Shown here one piece after another: positions 5,587-8,719 of a stretch of 8,719 nucleotides of DNA. The stretch lies in contig CACZRA010000252.1 of NCBI GenBank assembly GCA_902783395.1, forward strand, positions 1 to 8,719, written 5' to 3'. The stretch comes from an uncultured Lachnospiraceae bacterium (GTDB taxonomy: Bacteria > Bacillota > Clostridia > Lachnospirales > Lachnospiraceae). The notes under the pieces were generated by a model. The model did no database searches. It saw only the letters and a program-made list of their open reading frames with translations, and was not told the DNA's origin. A program made the position numbers and the translations under genes. The stretch's first letter is position 1, and every line of letters starts with the position of its first letter.

Positions 5587-6324
5587 TTAATCGCAGCAGC
5601 TGCATTTTGAGTAGAAGCCTTCGTTAAGTATATCCTGCATGGATTTGGAATCGTCAAAAACAACTATCGTATTGTAGCCAAGCTCCGCAAAATGCGGCCC
5701 GTTTACCTTATGAAGCAAATTGGTCTCCGAATCCCCGACATATTCCCCGAATATCGCCGTATCCGTGTAGATCTGCCTCAATCCGTCTATGACCTCGGGA
5801 TGGGAATACAGAGCCTCGTTGACAGCTTCCGCGGCGATGATGCGTCCCTCGGGGATAACACTGCCTCCGCCTCCGCCGCTGTTTTCCGCTGGCTCGGAGC
5901 CGTTCCCCAGCACCTCGGAATCCTGTGTCTGCTCTGCTTCGGTATTTTCCGCTGCCGCCCCGGCTGTCTCCGGAGCAGCCTCCTCGGACGGAGTCTCATC
6001 TACCGTCGTTACGGTGACCTCTCCGCCCTCCGAAATGTCCTCCGCTCCGCTCTGTCCGGCAGCTGTGTCCGCAGCGCCTTCTTCCGGTGCTTCATCCGGT
6101 TTTGAGGACATCATATCCGAGATCGCGCTCCTTTCATGGCTTTCGGGCGTATCTGTCCCGGGCTCGGGAGCAGGCATCTGTGACGCATCTCCGCCCGCGG
6201 CAGTAAAGCCCGCTTCATAGCCCTCCTCATAACCCCTGTCATAAGGCGGCTTGTAATTGCAGGACGTAAGGAGCATCGCTCCGGCACAAAGATATGCAGT
6301 TATCACGGCAGTCTTTTTATTCAT
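5587..6324 (-). CDS. Lipoprotein with acidic/Gly linker and His/Cys C-terminal domain
   Basis: The 245-residue protein begins with a lipoprotein signal peptide ending at the lipobox LLTSC, with Cys22 as lipid anchor. A short YDRGYEEGYEAGF segment (28-40) follows, then a low-complexity linker (about 43-160) rich in Glu, Ala, Ser, Thr, Gly and Pro, ending in a run of five Gly. This presumably spans the cell wall. The C-terminal domain (about 161-245) is folded-looking and carries H205-x5-H211 and then a GYNTIVVF strand, a DSKSMQDILNEGF helix, and the tail KCSCCD (C241, C243, C244). The spacing is reminiscent of small Ada-like metal-binding modules with HxxxxxC, a strand, a helix, GY and CxxC, but the residues differ, so metal binding is only a suggestion. 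No strong ribosome binding site precedes ATG 6324, while a good promoter lies directly next to it. Confidence 0.8.
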   Translation of the reverse strand: MNKKTAVITAYLCAGAMLLTSCNYKPPYDRGYEEGYEAGFTAAGGDASQMPAPEPGTDTPESHERSAISDMMSSKPDEAPEEGAADTAAGQSGAEDISEGGEVTVTTVDETPSEEAAPETAGAAAENTEAEQTQDSEVLGNGSEPAENSGGGGGSVIPEGRIIAAEAVNEALYSHPEVIDGLRQIYTDTAIFGEYVGDSETNLLHKVNGPHFAELGYNTIVVFDDSKSMQDILNEGFYSKCSCCD

Positions 6325-6330
6325 GTCTTT

Positions 6331-6359
6331 ATTTTAGCATCTTATGATTAAGTCGCCAA
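6331..6359 (-). promoter_or_regulatory. Sigma-A-type promoter positioned for a leaderless transcript
   Basis: On the minus strand TTGGCG (6354-6359) is followed after exactly 17 bases by TAAAAT (6331-6336), and TGC directly precedes the hexamer, giving an extended -10 element. Six bases separate the -10 hexamer from the A of the lipoprotein start codon at 6324, so transcription starting at the usual distance would begin at or within two bases of ATG. The absence of a Shine-Dalgarno fits this. Read-through from the GGDEF-EAL gene, 56 bases upstream, is also possible. Confidence 0.55.
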
Positions 6360-6380
6360 AAGCCGGGTTTCTTTATTCCC

Positions 6381-8525
6381 TTATATCAGCTTCGCCGACA
6401 CCTTGTATGATCCGTCTTCGATCTTTGCCCTCATCTCATCACGGGGCATGGGCTTTCCGTACAGATACCCCTGCAGCCTGCCGCAGCCGGCCTTCCTCAG
6501 GAATTCCGCAGCCTCCTCGGTCTCGACACCTTCAGTCAGGGAGAGCATCCCTATGCTGTCCGCAAGCCTTATTATCGCATTGAGGATTATCGGGGATTTC
6601 TCATTCTTCTCAAAGCCCTTAAGGAAGGTCATGTCTATCTTCAGCACATCGAAATCAAAGTCCTTCAGAACGTTAAAGGACGAATAGCCCGCTCCGAAGT
6701 CGTCCAGCCACATCGCAAAGCCGTCAGCCTTTATCCTCTTCATGGCTTCCTCAAGGACGCCCATATTCTCGGTAAGGGCGCTCTCCGTGATCTCCACGTG
6801 CAGGTATTCCTTGGGAATATCGTATTTTCTCACAAGATCCTCCAGCAGACCCACTGCGTCCATGAGCTCAAAATCAAGTCTTGAGAAATTCAGCGATACG
6901 GGAAGGGTATCATGACCTTTGTCTAACGACTCCCTCATATCCCGGCAGACCTGCTCGAAGATGCAGGCATCCAGCTTGTGGATCTGTCTGTATTCCTCAA
7001 GCACGGGAATAAAGATCCCGGGGGACAGGAAGCCGTAGGTCGGATCGTCCCATCTTGCGAGCGCTTCGCATCCGCAAAGCTCCTTCGTATCTGCCCAGAC
7101 CACGGGCTGGTAAAATACCTTTATGTATCCGTTCTGCACCGCGCGGTCTATATGGTTCACGATATACTGCCTCTTGTGGAACTCGCTGTCCACATCCTCG
7201 CTGTATTCCATGTAGTTATTTCCGAATTTATTCTTGGTGAGGCTGCAGGCGTATCGGGCGCAGTCGATCGCTACTCTGGGATCCGTATCCCTGTCCTTAG
7301 GGCGGTACGCACCTACCTTGAGCTCGAGATAGACCTCGGAATCATTGCCCTTAACGTGCTTCCTCACGATCTCGGTCTTTTCCGCGATCTTGTCATCATC
7401 GGTGAATACGGCGAAGTGATCATCGGACTGTCTCGCTACGATATCATTGGGGAAGGCATCGCAGATGAGATGTGCAAGGGCCGTCAGGTATTCGTTTCCG
7501 GCCTGATATCCGAACTGGTCGTTGTAGGTCTTGAAATTCTCCACGTTCAGGAAGAGGAATATCTTCTTTGAAATATCCACCTGCGGATCCTTCAGCTGCT
7601 TTTCTGTCTCCTGATTGAAATAAAAGATATTGTGGATGCCCGTAAGGTCGTCCTCCACCGCGACCCTCTCCAGGGTCTTGTTTGCCTCTATCAGCTCCTC
7701 ATCCTTGGCTGCCTCATGTCTTCGCTGCTGGTATATGCTGAAGCTGAGCATTACCATGACTATCCAGAAGATAAAGAAGTTTATACGGTCTCCTTCCATC
7801 ACCTTGCCGTCATTCACGGCATCCAGCTCAAGGAGCGTCGGATACCACAGCCAATAGAAATAGTAGAATGTCACTCCGAGGAAGATCATCGAGACATAGG
7901 GCCTCCATATCAGCATGCAGGCCGCGAAGACTATCATGGTGACAAAGCACAGTATCTGTCTTGCTTTGCTTATGTCATAAAGAGAGGTCTCGATGCCGAA
8001 GCCCAGGCAGATGACGGCGAAGAGCACGTTCAGCAGCTGTCCGTAAAGGTCGTTTTTTCTGTTCTTTACGAGATAGATCCTCTCATAGAGAAGATACATG
8101 AGGGCGAGCACAAAGAGCACGATATGATATTTGATCCCGAAAATAAGGGCTCCGCCGGACTGTTCACCGATGTTTTTGTACAGATACCGTGCTATCATCG
8201 CGGTATCGAGCAGGAGGACCGCAATTGAGATCACGGGGCCCACAACATGGTTCTTTAAATAGCCCGTGTATCTTATCGAGAATACGAGCAGCACAAGGGC
8301 TGTGGAGAAGAATATGAGATAATTCGTCTCTCCGTCGAAATACTCCGGGAAGGTCAGCCCGGGGCGCTTGTATACATACCTGAATATCATCCAGAGTTCA
8401 AGCAGCAGTACTATGAACGACATGTATACTGCCGTTTTTATATTTGTCTCGTTCAGATAGGTGCGCTGGTACCTGGTGTTCCTGTTGAAGCCAAGTTCCT
8501 CTTTTACCCATTTAAGAAATCGCAT
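6381..8525 (-). CDS. Membrane GGDEF-EAL protein, probable c-di-GMP phosphodiesterase
   Basis: The 714-residue inner-membrane signalling protein has about eight hydrophobic helices in the first 267 residues (near 32-51, 69-86, 95-114, 130-149, 162-180, 190-207, 211-229 and 247-265), then a short coiled linker, a GGDEF domain (about 290-440) and an EAL domain (about 455-705). The GGDEF signature is RQSDDHF (365-371) instead of R-x-GGDEF, and the inhibitory-site Arg is absent, so it should not make c-di-GMP; it may still bind GTP as a sensor. The EAL domain keeps the catalytic set: E487 in EAL, N546, E578, D608-D609 in DDFGAGYSS, K629, E665 and Q685. It is therefore predicted to hydrolyse c-di-GMP. 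ATG 8523-8525 follows AGGAG at eight bases' distance. The membrane part resembles no sensor I can name; its ligand is unknown. Confidence 0.9.
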   Translation of the reverse strand: MRFLKWVKEELGFNRNTRYQRTYLNETNIKTAVYMSFIVLLLELWMIFRYVYKRPGLTFPEYFDGETNYLIFFSTALVLLVFSIRYTGYLKNHVVGPVISIAVLLLDTAMIARYLYKNIGEQSGGALIFGIKYHIVLFVLALMYLLYERIYLVKNRKNDLYGQLLNVLFAVICLGFGIETSLYDISKARQILCFVTMIVFAACMLIWRPYVSMIFLGVTFYYFYWLWYPTLLELDAVNDGKVMEGDRINFFIFWIVMVMLSFSIYQQRRHEAAKDEELIEANKTLERVAVEDDLTGIHNIFYFNQETEKQLKDPQVDISKKIFLFLNVENFKTYNDQFGYQAGNEYLTALAHLICDAFPNDIVARQSDDHFAVFTDDDKIAEKTEIVRKHVKGNDSEVYLELKVGAYRPKDRDTDPRVAIDCARYACSLTKNKFGNNYMEYSEDVDSEFHKRQYIVNHIDRAVQNGYIKVFYQPVVWADTKELCGCEALARWDDPTYGFLSPGIFIPVLEEYRQIHKLDACIFEQVCRDMRESLDKGHDTLPVSLNFSRLDFELMDAVGLLEDLVRKYDIPKEYLHVEITESALTENMGVLEEAMKRIKADGFAMWLDDFGAGYSSFNVLKDFDFDVLKIDMTFLKGFEKNEKSPIILNAIIRLADSIGMLSLTEGVETEEAAEFLRKAGCGRLQGYLYGKPMPRDEMRAKIEDGSYKVSAKLI

Positions 8526-8566
8526 GCAGGCATCTCCTGTCTGAAAATACTTTAACTCAACAATAC

Positions 8567-8595
8567 ATTGTATCTCTTTTTCGCTCTATACACAA
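8567..8595 (-). promoter_or_regulatory. Candidate sigma-A promoter of the GGDEF-EAL gene
   Basis: On the minus strand TTGTGT (8590-8595) and TACAAT (8567-8572) are 17 bases apart. The -10 matches consensus at five of six bases; the -35 only at three. An A-rich stretch upstream (8601-8625) could act as an UP element. Transcription would begin near 8560, leaving a leader of about 35 bases that contains the ribosome binding site at 8534-8538. A small dyad, ATACA-a-TGTAT (8563-8573), overlaps the -10 and could be an operator. Confidence 0.5.
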
Positions 8596-8646
8596 TATCT
8601 GATGTTTTTTACAGTTTTATTTGAGGCTCGATGGTTACTGTTCACA

Positions 8647-8679
8647 GCCGAACTGCGCACTTTGCTGCGCAGTTACGGC
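8647..8679. repeat. Long hairpin-forming inverted repeat, part of a probable intergenic repeat element
   Basis: AACTGCGCA (8651-8659) and TGCGCAGTT (8666-8674) are exact complements around the six-base loop CTTTGC. Beyond them GCCG (8647-8650) pairs with CGGC (8676-8679), leaving a single bulged A, so the stem reaches 13 base pairs. It is not followed by a T tract on either strand, so a simple terminator is unlikely. The region 8526-8719 has no gene; it holds this repeat, the adjacent hairpin at 8696-8718 and the promoter of the GGDEF-EAL gene. Confidence 0.6.
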
Positions 8680-8695
8680 CCAAGGAATTATGGCA

Positions 8696-8718
8696 GGCAG
8701 GGGTTTTGCCCCATTGCC
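8696..8718. repeat. Second, imperfect hairpin next to the long inverted repeat
   Basis: GGGG (8700-8703) pairs with CCCC (8709-8712) around TTTTG, and outside a small internal loop (A versus ATT) GGC (8696-8698) pairs with GCC (8716-8718). It sits 16 bases after the stronger inverted repeat, at the very edge of the window. The two together resemble a composite intergenic repeat that may continue outside. Confidence 0.35.
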
Positions 8719-8719
8719 G

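Noticed and set aside
5789..6220. Ser/Pro/Ala-rich open frame on the plus strand opposite the lipoprotein linker
   Set aside because: It is the complement of the low-complexity linker codons of the lipoprotein, which has a signal peptide and lipobox supporting the minus strand.
6360..6380. Possible terminator after the GGDEF-EAL gene
   Set aside because: Only a GGG/CCC pairing with a long loop can be drawn and there is no T tract, so read-through into the lipoprotein gene cannot be excluded.
6978..7571. Open frame of 197 codons on the plus strand inside the GGDEF-EAL gene
   Set aside because: It lies wholly antisense to a clearly recognisable GGDEF-EAL coding sequence, has no good ribosome binding site, and shows no recognisable domain.
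7632..8228. Open frame of 198 codons on the plus strand antisense to the membrane part and linker of the GGDEF-EAL gene
   Set aside because: It is rich in His, Tyr, Glu and Asp as expected from the complement of hydrophobic codons and has no domain signal; the opposite strand codes for a recognised protein.

Overview
The window looks like a piece of a chromosome from an anaerobic Firmicute of the class Clostridia, most like Lachnospiraceae. This is inferred from the strong AGGAGG-type ribosome binding sites, the TTG start, Clostridia-style lipoproteins, a flavin reductase-rubredoxin fusion typical of anaerobes, and a base composition of roughly half G+C judged by eye. I see no phage, IS, CRISPR, tRNA or rRNA genes. 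The species cannot be named from this sequence.

Layout: two convergent gene blocks meet at a hairpin near 2656-2672. The plus-strand block (1-2665) is a tight run of three genes: the acidic, repeat-containing C-terminus of an unknown protein (1-153); a 275-residue GNAT-type acetyltransferase that starts with TTG (179-1006); and a 549-residue protein (1016-2665). The first ~280 residues of the last protein look like a diverged paralogue of the GNAT gene before it, and it carries a further ~270-residue linker plus helical extension. The linker DNA contains two perfect inverted repeats.

The minus-strand block (8525 down to 2680) has six genes in the same direction: a membrane GGDEF-EAL protein with a ruined GGDEF site and an intact EAL phosphodiesterase site; a lipoprotein with a long acidic/Gly linker and a His/Cys C-terminal motif; a flavin reductase-like protein with a short C-terminal rubredoxin domain; a small conserved-looking soluble protein of about 80 residues; a water-type aquaporin; and a BMP/PnrA-type substrate-binding lipoprotein whose start codon lies 4 bases after the aquaporin stop. 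Two sigma-A-type promoters can be proposed: one ahead of the GGDEF-EAL gene and one so close to the lipoprotein gene that its transcript would be leaderless.

How the genes work together is mostly unknown. The aquaporin and the BMP binding protein are almost certainly co-translated. The binding protein has no permease or ATPase gene beside it here. The flavin reductase-rubredoxin protein suggests electron transfer or oxygen/NO detoxification, and the EAL protein suggests c-di-GMP breakdown at the membrane. The right edge (8526-8719) has no gene; it holds the promoter and two adjacent hairpin-forming inverted repeats that look like an intergenic repeat element. The most unusual parts are the twin tandem-GNAT genes, the aquaporin/BMP pair, and the lipoprotein with the leaderless promoter.
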